Assembly (NCBI RefSeq): GCF_007859815.1
Contig: NZ_SJPH01000009.1
Coordinates: 1-64,000 of the forward strand
Length of the DNA stretch: 64,000 nucleotides
Direction: 5' to 3'
Source: Botrimarina hoheduenensis
GTDB lineage: Bacteria; Planctomycetota; Planctomycetia; Pirellulales; Lacipirellulaceae
Shown here: one piece after another, positions 52,775-60,039 of the stretch
Layout: each line of letters starts with the position of its first letter
How positions within the stretch are numbered: position 1 is the first letter of the stretch
Program-made: the position numbers and the translations under genes
Notes under the pieces: generated by a model
The model's database searches: none
What the model saw: the letters and a program-made list of their open reading frames with translations, nothing else
Told to the model about the DNA's origin: nothing

Positions 52775-53060
52775 TGAGTTACTCCTTCTGTTGCTGGTTT
52801 CTATCTTATCGGCTTAGCGCAGATCAACTGCGCGAGTCAAGTTCCTTGACCGCGGCGGTGCGTAGATAGAGGAGCTTCTCGCGCAACCGTAATAGACGCC
52901 GCGAGATTGCAGGCGAGGTGCCAAGGAGCGAAACGCCGTGCTAACGAAAAGCGAGGCGGCGAGTGTTATCGCAGCCGAATCGAAATGGTCTCGCTCGAAC
53001 ATCAGGCGCTGATCGGGCAGTCCGGCGATTTACAACCAAGCACAAAATTGAACTAGAGAA
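52775..53060. other. Intergenic region, no supported gene
   Basis: Upstream of the small gene at 52499. AGCGCAGATCAACTGCGC (about 52816-52833) is an imperfect inverted repeat that could be an operator. Nothing else recognised. Confidence 0.4.
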
Positions 53061-53088
53061 CCGGGCCGCCTCCTAGGAAGCGACCCGG
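53061..53088 (-). terminator. Terminator hairpin of the DUF6876-like gene
   Basis: On the minus strand CCGGGTCGC, a 10-base loop and GCGGCCCGG form a stem with one G-T pair, followed by TTCTCTAGTT. It starts 12 bases after the stop of the gene at 53101. Confidence 0.65.
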
Positions 53089-53100
53089 CTCGGTGAGCGA

Positions 53101-53502
53101 TCAGTGCTGACCGTCAAAGCCGGCCCAGATTTCGATGCTTTCCAGCGGGAAGTCCGTGAACGGGATTCGCTGTGTGATGAAAGCCATCGGTGCGTAGGGA
53201 GGCTCAGCCCCTTCGATCAAGGCCTGCAAAGTCGCGGATACATCGGCAGCGACTTCTAGTCGCCAGCGGTGAAGCCCCGCAATCCGGTCGTCTTTGTTGA
53301 GCGCCTCGTTGAACGAGTGGCTGCCGATCCAGCTCGCGATGGCGTCGATGAGCCAGTAAGCGCCAGCCCGCTCGGCTACGTGCTTGACGCCTGGCGTGTA
53401 GATCACCTTGCGGTTGATCGGGTGCCGGTAGCGCTCCAAGTCGCCAGTGAAGTGCTGAAGTTCGTTCCGCAACTGTGCGGCCATCTGTTGGTCTTGAGAC
53501 AT
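53101..53502 (-). CDS. DUF6876-like accessory protein
   Basis: 133 aa from ATG 53502, with AGGAGG upstream. Typical features of this group of element-borne proteins are LQHFTGDLERYRHPINRKVIYTPGVKHVAERAGAYWLIDAIASWIGSH and HRWRLEVAADVSATLQ. An AYWLIDAIAS core is the most telling part. The C-terminus PFTDFPLESIEIWAGFDG is also commonly kept. Function unknown. A conserved leader (53525-53599) precedes it, similar to the one before 54375. Confidence 0.78.
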   Translation of the reverse strand: MSQDQQMAAQLRNELQHFTGDLERYRHPINRKVIYTPGVKHVAERAGAYWLIDAIASWIGSHSFNEALNKDDRIAGLHRWRLEVAADVSATLQALIEGAEPPYAPMAFITQRIPFTDFPLESIEIWAGFDGQH

Positions 53503-53838
53503 CGTAGGTTCCTCCTTTCGAGGGTTGGTTGAACGATGCCGAGCGAATCTAGCGAGCGGCCACCCGCGGCGGCGTCCAGGGTGTGCCCCACCGGGGTACG
53601 CCGAAGATGCGCAGCGTCTGCAGGCGTCCCTTGACGATCGTCCGCGACGCTCGCTTATCGTCTGGCCCACGTTCAGCCATGCCCCGAAGCGGAGGGGGCT
53701 CTCTGAAGATCACAACGGTGGCGGGAGCATGCGAGTCAGACTGCTACAAGGTTACTCGCGTTACGCGGCATAGCGGCGTAAGGAAGAAACTCCGGAGCGA
53801 AGGCAGGGTAGGTGGATTTTAAGCCCATGAGGAAGTAA
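53503..53838. other. Leader and intergenic region
   Basis: Holds the leader elements of the DUF6876-like gene and otherwise no coding sequence. Confidence 0.4.
53525..53599 (-). promoter_or_regulatory. Conserved leader element (copy 1)
   Basis: On the minus strand a palindrome CCCCGGTGGGGCA (within 53583-53599) is followed ~40 bases later by CTCGGCATCGTTCAACCAA (53543-53525), just before the ribosome-binding site. The same two elements, in the same order, precede the gene at 54103-54375. Confidence 0.5.
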
Positions 53839-53866
53839 AGACCGTCGCACACGGCGTGGACGGTCT
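53839..53866 (-). terminator. Terminator hairpin of the 53.9-54.4 kb gene pair
   Basis: Minus-strand AGACCGTC, a 12-base spacer and GACGGTCT followed by TTACTTCC. It begins ~10 bases after the stop of the gene at 53877. Confidence 0.65.
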
Positions 53867-53876
53867 CACCGGAACG

Positions 53877-54110
53877 CTAGGCTTCAGGGAAGAGATGCTC
53901 CGCAGACACGCGGATCGTTTCCCAGTGGATGCCATGCTCGGCATCCTTGCAGCGATCGACGGCTTGCAGAACGAGCCAAGCCTGCTCGTCGCTTAAGTCG
54001 GTTCGCACCGACTGAACGTCTTCGATGCTCCAGATATGGGCAATCTGCCGGCGCTGCCGTAGTAGTTCATCGAGGTCGTAGCGACCGATTGTCTTGGCGG
54101 GATTAGTCAT
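53877..54110 (-). CDS. Small accessory protein of integrative elements (77 aa)
   Basis: Charged soluble protein with the pattern IWSIEDVQSVRTDLSDEQAWLVLQAVDRCKDAEHGIHWETIRVSAEHLFP. Similar short proteins are frequent among cargo of integrative elements in several phyla. Overlaps the upstream gene by 8 bases and ends in a terminator hairpin. Function unknown. Confidence 0.72.
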   Translation of the reverse strand: MTNPAKTIGRYDLDELLRQRRQIAHIWSIEDVQSVRTDLSDEQAWLVLQAVDRCKDAEHGIHWETIRVSAEHLFPEA

Positions 54111-54375
54111 CGCGATTCTCCTTGCCGTACGTCTGCTCGATGGAGCGAAGGTGCTCCTGCGCGAGCTCGATCAGTTGGGCGACGTGGGCGAACCGGTTGG
54201 GACTGGAAAGTAATTCTGCGACCGCCCGTAGCTCACAGGCTTGCTCGGTTAGTCCGGTGTAGCGGTCGTAGTCGAGCCGCTCGGTGAAGCGATCGGCGAC
54301 CCGATCGAGTTTGTCGGACCAGAGCCGAAGTTCGTCGGCCCGGTCGGCGTGGACTGGATTCGTGGAGTTGGTCAT
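54103..54375 (-). CDS. Small helical accessory protein (90 aa)
   Basis: Almost wholly alpha-helical and charged (ELRLWSDKLDRVADRFTERLDYDRYTGLTEQACELRAVAELL, then FAHVAQLIELAQEHLRSIEQTYG). No signal or membrane segment. Start 54375 has AGGAG upstream. First gene of a two-gene unit with the 77-aa protein. Function unknown. Confidence 0.7.
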   Translation of the reverse strand: MTNSTNPVHADRADELRLWSDKLDRVADRFTERLDYDRYTGLTEQACELRAVAELLSSPNRFAHVAQLIELAQEHLRSIEQTYGKENRDD

Positions 54376-54710
54376 TGGTCTGCTCCTGTTACTGCTTGGT
54401 TGAAGATGCCGAGCCCCTGGCGACCGCTCAGAGCGAGCCGCTCAAGGGTCTGCCCCACGGGGACAGGGCGAAGGGGGGAAGGGGCCCCGCTGCAGCCATG
54501 CCCTTGAACGGTCGATCGCGGCCGCCACGCTGCATCGAAGACTTTCACCAAGCGATTAGGGAGTAAGGCCGTGCTGGCCCGCGTCCCGACGACAAACGCC
54601 TCTAGGGCGCGTTCATGGGGTCTGATATCAGCCGGTGAGAATCCGCTTGACTCGCGCAAGCGCTCTATGGCAATCAGAAAGGAGAGCAACCGAGTATCAA
54701 AGGCGATTTC
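54376..54710. other. Divergent intergenic region
   Basis: Between the minus-strand pair and ardC. A long minus-strand open frame here (to 54968) only mirrors ardC and non-coding DNA. The region holds leader copy 2 and presumably the ardC promoter. Confidence 0.45.
54395..54466 (-). promoter_or_regulatory. Conserved leader element (copy 2)
   Basis: Minus-strand CCCCGTGGGGCAG (within 54450-54466) followed by CTCGGCATCTTCAACCAAG (54413-54395). Same arrangement as copy 1. A shared regulator or RNA structure for the accessory genes is likely. Confidence 0.5.
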
Positions 54711-55646
54711 GTGGCGTGGGGCGATAGGAAGAAGGCGGAACAGAAACCGAGGCGAGACATCTATCAGGAGGTCACGAGCCGGATTCTTGAATTGCTCGAA
54801 ACGGGGGTAGCGCCGTGGCGGCAGCCGATCAAGCGATCCAACACATCCGACGGCATGCCTAAGAGCCTCTCGACCGGCAAGAACTACCGCGGCATCAACG
54901 TCTTTTTGCTCGCGATGACCAGTTGGGCGCACGGCTACGGATCGGACTATTGGGCGACGTTCAATCAAGTCACCAAGAACAACGGCAAAGTCCGCAAAGG
55001 GGAGAAGTCAACGCTCGTGGTGTTCTGGAAGCAAGCGGCGACTACCGACAAGGAGAGCGGCGAAGCGATCACGATCCCGGTCCTGCGTCACTACAACGTC
55101 TTCAACGCCGAGCAGTGCGAAGGGCTCAAAACGCCCGACCAAGCGACCGACGTCGTAGTTGCTGAGCCCTTCGAGCCGATCGCCGAGGCGGATCGGATTG
55201 CCACCAGCTACGCAGGAGGACCGCTTGTGCTGCATACCGGCGCAGCGGCCATGTACCTCCCCAAAATCGACACGGTAAGGATCGCGGCGCCAGACCGCTT
55301 TGAGACGCGCGAATCGTACTACGCGACGCTCTTCCATGAGCTAGCCCACTCGACAGGCCACAAGTCGCGTCTGAACCGTGGCCTGGACGAAGCCCCGGCC
55401 CCGTTCGGCTCGCCCGACTATTCCAAGGAGGAACTGGTCGCCGAGATGGGCTCGGCTTTTCTCTGCGCCGCAGCCGGCATCAGTCCGCCGACGATCGAGC
55501 AATCGGCCGCCTACATCGACGGCTGGCGGAAGAAGCTCAAGGACGACAAGAAGCTCGTGGTGCAGGCGGCCGGGCAGGGGCAGCGGGCGGCGGATCATAT
55601 CCTCGGCGTAAGTTTAGAGGCCGAGAACGCCCCGGAGACACCGTAA
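54711..55646 (+). CDS. ardC: ArdC-like antirestriction protein
   Basis: 311 aa. The N-terminal ssDNA-binding-like domain is typical (RDIYQEVTSRILELLETGVAPWRQPI, GKNYRGINVFLLAM, YWATFNQVTKNNGKVRKGEKSTLVVFWK). The C-terminal zincin domain has HELAHSTGH (H209, E210, H213) and a downstream EELVAEMGSAFLC with a likely third ligand. ArdC proteins travel on conjugative plasmids and elements and protect incoming DNA from restriction. GTG start at 54711. Here it stands just ahead of a restriction-modification operon, an antirestriction gene beside a restriction system. Confidence 0.92.
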   Translation: MAWGDRKKAEQKPRRDIYQEVTSRILELLETGVAPWRQPIKRSNTSDGMPKSLSTGKNYRGINVFLLAMTSWAHGYGSDYWATFNQVTKNNGKVRKGEKSTLVVFWKQAATTDKESGEAITIPVLRHYNVFNAEQCEGLKTPDQATDVVVAEPFEPIAEADRIATSYAGGPLVLHTGAAAMYLPKIDTVRIAAPDRFETRESYYATLFHELAHSTGHKSRLNRGLDEAPAPFGSPDYSKEELVAEMGSAFLCAAAGISPPTIEQSAAYIDGWRKKLKDDKKLVVQAAGQGQRAADHILGVSLEAENAPETP

Positions 55647-55700
55647 CTCCAAAGCGTCAGGGCGAGGGTTTTCGACAGCCCTGGGCGCTGATTGCAATTG

Positions 55701-55717
55701 CTATCAGAAAGTGATAG
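55701..55717. promoter_or_regulatory. Palindromic operator candidate
   Basis: CTATCAGAAAGTGATAG: 6-bp arms around a 5-base centre, 28 bases before the regulator gene start and upstream of its AGGAGGG. A natural site for autoregulation by the winged-helix protein at 55745. Confidence 0.5.
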
Positions 55718-55744
55718 ACATGGGGCTCACAAGGAGGGAGCATC

Positions 55745-56008
55745 ATGCTCTACGAGCGTTCTCTAGAAATCGAAAACCGTCTCCAGGCGATTCTGGACCT
55801 GATCGCGACGGGCCGGTACTCCACGCCCGAACTGGCGGAGGAGATTGGTGTCTCGGTCCCTACGATTTCGCGGGCCGTAATGGCTTTGCGGCAACGCGGC
55901 CACGCGATCCGCGCCGAGCGGATGGGGACGGTCTGGCACTACGTGCTGGAGGAGGTGGCCAACGAGAATCAGCTCCACGGTCGATACCGGGGGAGAAAAC
56001 CTCGATGA
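55745..56008 (+). CDS. Winged-helix transcription regulator leading the hsd operon
   Basis: 87 aa. Residues ~10-75 are an HTH_11/DeoR-like winged helix: LQAILDLIATGRYSTPELAEEIGVSVPTISRAVMALRQRGHAIRAERMGTVWHYVL, with recognition helix near VPTISRAVMALR. No effector domain. AAGGAGGG precedes the ATG. Its stop overlaps the hsdR start (ATGA), so regulator and restriction subunit are made together. This is like the control proteins of restriction systems, which delay restriction until methylation is established. That use is inferred from position. Confidence 0.85.
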   Translation: MLYERSLEIENRLQAILDLIATGRYSTPELAEEIGVSVPTISRAVMALRQRGHAIRAERMGTVWHYVLEEVANENQLHGRYRGRKPR

Positions 56009-58401
56009 ACGAAGCGGATACTTGCACTAAGTACGTGGTTCCGAAGCTCGTTTCGGCTGGTTGGGACGCTGCGCCGCACTCGTTCACGGAGCAACGCACG
56101 TTCACTGATGGCCGTGTGTTCGTGAAGCCCGACGCCAAGACCCGCCGCGGCGAAAAGAAGCGAGTCGATTATCTACTGCGCTACACGCGCGACTTCCCGA
56201 TCGCAGTCGTCGAGGCGAAAGCCAAATTCAAACACCCAGCCGACGGGCTGCAGCAAGCGCGAGATTACGCCGAAGCGCTCGGGCTGCGTTTCGCGTACTC
56301 GACAAACGGACAAGGGATCGTCGAGTTTGACTTCGCCACAGGCTCGGAAAGCGAGCTGGCTGATTTTCCCACTCCGGGATCGCTGCTAAGCAGAATCAAG
56401 CAGGCTGACGGTCTAGATGACCACAAGGCGCAGCAGCTGCTTGAAGGCTCGTATATCCAGCCAAAGAAGGTGCCCCGTTACTACCAAGAGATCGCGATCA
56501 ATCGCGTTGTCCAGAACCTCGTTCAGGGCCGCGACCGTGTGCTGGTGACGATGGCGACCGGCACCGGCAAGACGGTCGTTGCCTTCCAGGTTTGTTGGAA
56601 GCTGTGGAACGCCAAATGGAACCGCCGGGGCAAGGCGAACGAACGCCCCCGCATCCTCTTCCTGGCCGACCGCGACATTTTGGTTTCAGACCCGCTGACG
56701 AAAGACTTTTTTCCGTTTGGCGACGCCTGTCACCGCATTCAAGGCGAAGCGATCACGAGTCGCCAGATGTACTTTGCAACCTATCAGGCGATCGCGGCCG
56801 ACGAACGTCGCCCAGGACTCTACAAAGAGTACGCCCCCGATTTTTTCGACCTCATCATTATCGACGAGTGCCACCGTGGCAGCTCACGCTCCGACAGTAA
56901 CTGGCGCGAGATCCTCGACTACTTCACCGGCGCGGCCAAGTTCGGCATGACGGCGACGCCGCTCCGCGACGACAGCCGCGATACCTACGAGTACTTTGGA
57001 AACCCGCTCTATACCTACAGCCTGCGGCAAGGAATCGAAGACGGTTTTCTTGCCCCTTACCGAGTTCACCGCGTTGTTACTACAGCCGATGCCACCGGCT
57101 GGCGCCCGAGCAAAGGTGAGCTTGATCGCTTCGGCCGTGAAATCCCTGACGACGAGTACCAGACCAAGGATTTTGAGCGTGTTGTCGCACTCCGCTCCCG
57201 TACTCAGGCGATCGCCAAGCATTTGTTCGGGTTCTTGCAGAAAAACAACCCAATGGCGAAGACGCTTGTCTTCTGCGTCGATCAGGAACACGCCCAGGAG
57301 ATGCGGAGCGAGTTGCAGAAATTACTCGCCAAGCACGACCCTGAGCGGGCGAAGCAGTACCCGAACTATGTCGTTCGTGTTACTGCCGACGAAGGGCAGA
57401 TCGGACGCGGCCATCTGAGCCGCTTCCAGGAACTGGAGACCGAAGAACCGGTCATCCTTACGTCCTCACAGCTGCTGACCACCGGCGTTGACGCCAAGAT
57501 GGTCAAGATTGTCGCGCTAGCGCGGGTCGTCGGCTCGATGAGCGAGTTCAAGCAGATTATCGGCCGCGGCACGCGGATCGACGAAGACTACGGCAAGCTG
57601 TGGTTTTCGATCCTCGATTACACGGGGACGGCGACTAGCCATTTTGCCGACCCCGACTTCGATGGCGAACCCGAGTTGGTCGAGGAGATCACGATCGACG
57701 GGGAGGGGGAAGAAGTTCTTGTCGACCCGGTCGATCCGGGGGATGGCGGCGACCCTGATGGGACTGAAGAAGACCCACCTCCCGGCGGCACGACGATCAT
57801 CGACGACTCGTCCGGTGGTGGAGAACCACGCAAGTTTTATATCGATAGGGATGCGGGAGTAGGGATCGCCCACGAGGTCACCCAGGACCTGACCGCCGAT
57901 GGCAAGCTGCTCACAGTCACCGAGTTCATTGACTACACCGCCGGCCGCGTCCGGTCGCTCTGCCGCGACCCCGACGATCTGCTCGACCGATGGCTCGACG
58001 GGCACCGTCGGCAAGAGATCATTGCCGAGCTACAGAGCCGCGGCATCGACTTTACCGATCTGGAAGAAGCGGCAGGTCATCGCGATGCCGATCCGTTCGA
58101 CCTGCTCTGCCACATCGCCTTCAATGCACCCTTGCGTACACGGAGAGAACGCGCCGAGCGAGTACGCAAAGAGAAGAGCGACTTCTTCGCTCAGTATGGG
58201 GAAGAAGCGAAGGGGGTGCTGCTAGAAATCCTGCTTAAGTACGAAGACCACGGGGCCGGGCAATTCGAAGTCCCGGACGTGCTCAAGGTGCCCCCCATCT
58301 CGGATCGGGGCAACGTGCGCGAGATCATTCAGTTGTTCGGCGGAGCGGATCGTTTGCGCGCCGCCGTAATCCAACTTCAAAATCAGTTGTACGTAGCGTA
58401 A
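56005..58401 (+). CDS. hsdR: Type I restriction enzyme subunit R
   Basis: 798 aa motor and nuclease of a type I restriction system. The N-terminal nuclease domain has the RVDYLLRY...VVEAKAK motif (E70, K72). The helicase core has TGTGKT (185-190), DECH (287-290), TATPLR, and the second RecA domain with QIIGRGTRIDEDYG. An acidic, Gly/Pro-rich linker (~570-610) precedes a C-terminal EcoEI_R-like domain that contacts the methylase. It translocates DNA and cuts unmethylated DNA with HsdM and HsdS. Start ATG 56005 overlaps the regulator stop. A longer in-frame opening exists upstream but lacks homology. Complete and apparently functional. Confidence 0.95.
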   Translation: MNEADTCTKYVVPKLVSAGWDAAPHSFTEQRTFTDGRVFVKPDAKTRRGEKKRVDYLLRYTRDFPIAVVEAKAKFKHPADGLQQARDYAEALGLRFAYSTNGQGIVEFDFATGSESELADFPTPGSLLSRIKQADGLDDHKAQQLLEGSYIQPKKVPRYYQEIAINRVVQNLVQGRDRVLVTMATGTGKTVVAFQVCWKLWNAKWNRRGKANERPRILFLADRDILVSDPLTKDFFPFGDACHRIQGEAITSRQMYFATYQAIAADERRPGLYKEYAPDFFDLIIIDECHRGSSRSDSNWREILDYFTGAAKFGMTATPLRDDSRDTYEYFGNPLYTYSLRQGIEDGFLAPYRVHRVVTTADATGWRPSKGELDRFGREIPDDEYQTKDFERVVALRSRTQAIAKHLFGFLQKNNPMAKTLVFCVDQEHAQEMRSELQKLLAKHDPERAKQYPNYVVRVTADEGQIGRGHLSRFQELETEEPVILTSSQLLTTGVDAKMVKIVALARVVGSMSEFKQIIGRGTRIDEDYGKLWFSILDYTGTATSHFADPDFDGEPELVEEITIDGEGEEVLVDPVDPGDGGDPDGTEEDPPPGGTTIIDDSSGGGEPRKFYIDRDAGVGIAHEVTQDLTADGKLLTVTEFIDYTAGRVRSLCRDPDDLLDRWLDGHRRQEIIAELQSRGIDFTDLEEAAGHRDADPFDLLCHIAFNAPLRTRRERAERVRKEKSDFFAQYGEEAKGVLLEILLKYEDHGAGQFEVPDVLKVPPISDRGNVREIIQLFGGADRLRAAVIQLQNQLYVA

Positions 58402-58412
58402 GGGAGTTGGAT

Positions 58413-59483
58413 ATGGCGGACGAAGTCAGAATGAAGTTCTTCGAGGTTGAGAAGTGCGGTTACTACCGTCGCGGTGCTACAACCGCTGAATTTGGCGGGC
58501 TTGCCGACATGTTGTTGGACGTCAAGAGTTGGGTTGACGGCAAGAGCCTAAGTGAGACGGCAACCTATGAGCCGTCGGAAGAACAAGATGGGAATTTGTT
58601 GCGTACCTTTTGCTATGGAATACATACGCAGCGAAACGGAGATACGCTTCTCATAACTTGGAATGAAACCCCGACAACGGAAGGGGCGGTGGCGTCGGTC
58701 CAGCTTTCGGGACAAGTCAACGCCGCAGCCGTATCCACCTCTCCAGTCAGGCAAGGCTACGTTACCGGCTATCCATCGTACTTCTGGTTTCCGCACGACA
58801 CTGACAAGTACGCGACCATTCAGGTCCGCAACCGCCTGAATGGGAGGTCGAACCTACGGAGCTTTTTTCGAGGCTTCCTCGACAAGTACTCCAAGCATGT
58901 CGTGCTTGATCAAATCGAATCAACTGAAGAAGAAGATGTGATCGCGGGCTATGCAGAGGGGGGTGATCCAGAAGCGATTGAAAGCGTCCGGCCGTCCTAC
59001 CAGTGCGGGCCTGTCCGCCTACCGGGGGAGATAGATTTCCTCCGGCAAAACAGATCTCGCATCCGACGAGTTCAGCAGCACGATGTGCTCAGTTATCAAG
59101 TGCGGGAGGATATCGCGCTTTGGCAATCAGTCTGGAGAAGCTTGTCAGGCAACCCCTCAGGAGAGCTTACGGGCCAACACCGTCTACGATTGGATTTAGA
59201 GTGCCAACCGTCAGCGGAAGAGTTTGAGGCGATTGTTGAGCACTGGCAAGCCGACCAAGAGCTGAGCGGCAGTCAGGGCCGCTTCCATGACATCGGATTT
59301 CGCCTGCAGGGTGACGCCACAACGTACTGGCTAAGCCGAAGCTTGGCGTCCGACATAATTGAGCTAGAGCTTACTTTCTCTAACGCGGCCGTTCTCGATG
59401 GAGACGCATTGCTCAGGCAGTTGAGCCGTCGCCGTCAGCGCGTGTTGAGCTTGGCGAGGGAGGGCGAACATGTCACGGCCTAG
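58413..59483 (+). CDS. Unknown protein inserted in the hsd operon (356 aa)
   Basis: Soluble protein without a recognised family. The start at 58413 has AAGGGAG upstream. The N-terminal half (MKFFEVEKCGYYRRGATTAEFGGLADMLLDVKSWVD..., FCYGIHTQRNGDTLLITWNETPTTEGAVASV) is beta-rich with conserved-looking G and W. The middle has YPSYFWFPHDTDKYATIQVRNRLNGRSNLRSFFRGFLDKYS. The last third looks like another alpha/beta region. It overlaps the membrane protein gene that follows by 14 bases, so the two are likely partners. Its place between hsdR and hsdM suggests a linked defence module rather than a restriction subunit. Confidence 0.75.
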   Translation: MADEVRMKFFEVEKCGYYRRGATTAEFGGLADMLLDVKSWVDGKSLSETATYEPSEEQDGNLLRTFCYGIHTQRNGDTLLITWNETPTTEGAVASVQLSGQVNAAAVSTSPVRQGYVTGYPSYFWFPHDTDKYATIQVRNRLNGRSNLRSFFRGFLDKYSKHVVLDQIESTEEEDVIAGYAEGGDPEAIESVRPSYQCGPVRLPGEIDFLRQNRSRIRRVQQHDVLSYQVREDIALWQSVWRSLSGNPSGELTGQHRLRLDLECQPSAEEFEAIVEHWQADQELSGSQGRFHDIGFRLQGDATTYWLSRSLASDIIELELTFSNAAVLDGDALLRQLSRRRQRVLSLAREGEHVTA

Positions 59484-60039
59484 CTATCGGCAGATTGCCA
59501 GAATATTGCTCGCCATATTGGCCATAGCAGCTGTGTGCTGGTCTTTCGTGCTTGGAAGGTCAGTGGCAATCAGCGAGCAGATTGCCGTCTACCAGGTTTT
59601 GCAGAACGTCAGTGGCATCATGTTCGCGGTTTTTGGCCTCTGGATAGGTTTGCTATATCCTGGGTTGAGGAAACGCGTGTTTGAGCGATCACGCGCTGAT
59701 TGTATACGTTCAGATGAGCGAGACGACGACAACCAGGTTGCCGATCACCTGCTGCTGCCGTTTTTTCTATCACTCGCTATTCTACTGCTCACCCTAGTTG
59801 CGGTTGTGGCTCACCCTCTGCTTCGACAGAGCACAACTCTTGTGGCGCACAAAGAGCTACTCCGCGGCTCGTCTTTCGCAGTGCTAAGCGGCCTTGCTCT
59901 TGCGCAACTGTGGACGATTTTCAGCGCTATGCATATGACGGAGGCATTGAAGGGGGTCGTTAGCCGACAGTCCACAAGGAATAAAGTCGCGAACCGCATT
60001 CGTCAAAACACCAAGGAAGGAACATCAGATGGCCAATAA
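59470..60039 (+). CDS. Four-helix membrane protein inserted in the hsd operon
   Basis: 189 aa with helices at ~10-28 (IARILLAILAIAAVCWSFVL), ~42-63 (VLQNVSGIMFAVFGLWIGLLYPGL), ~98-118 (LLPFFLSLAILLLTLVAVVAHPLL) and ~133-150 (SSFAVLSGLALAQLWTIFSA). A charged loop lies between the second and third, and a basic tail follows. Overlaps the preceding gene by 14 bases and hsdM by 11. Four-helix membrane proteins paired with a soluble protein are a common defence layout (sensor plus membrane effector), but no specific system is identified. Confidence 0.75.
   Translation: MSRPSYRQIARILLAILAIAAVCWSFVLGRSVAISEQIAVYQVLQNVSGIMFAVFGLWIGLLYPGLRKRVFERSRADCIRSDERDDDNQVADHLLLPFFLSLAILLLTLVAVVAHPLLRQSTTLVAHKELLRGSSFAVLSGLALAQLWTIFSAMHMTEALKGVVSRQSTRNKVANRIRQNTKEGTSDGQ

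Noticed and set aside
54372..54968. A 198-aa minus-strand open frame
   Set aside because: It mirrors the 5' part of ardC and the divergent intergenic region, is Arg/Pro-rich and would overlap two better-supported genes.
58413..60039. Kiwa (KwaA/KwaB) system
   Set aside because: Sizes and a four-helix membrane partner are similar, but gene order differs and the soluble protein shows no DUF4868-like features I can recognise.
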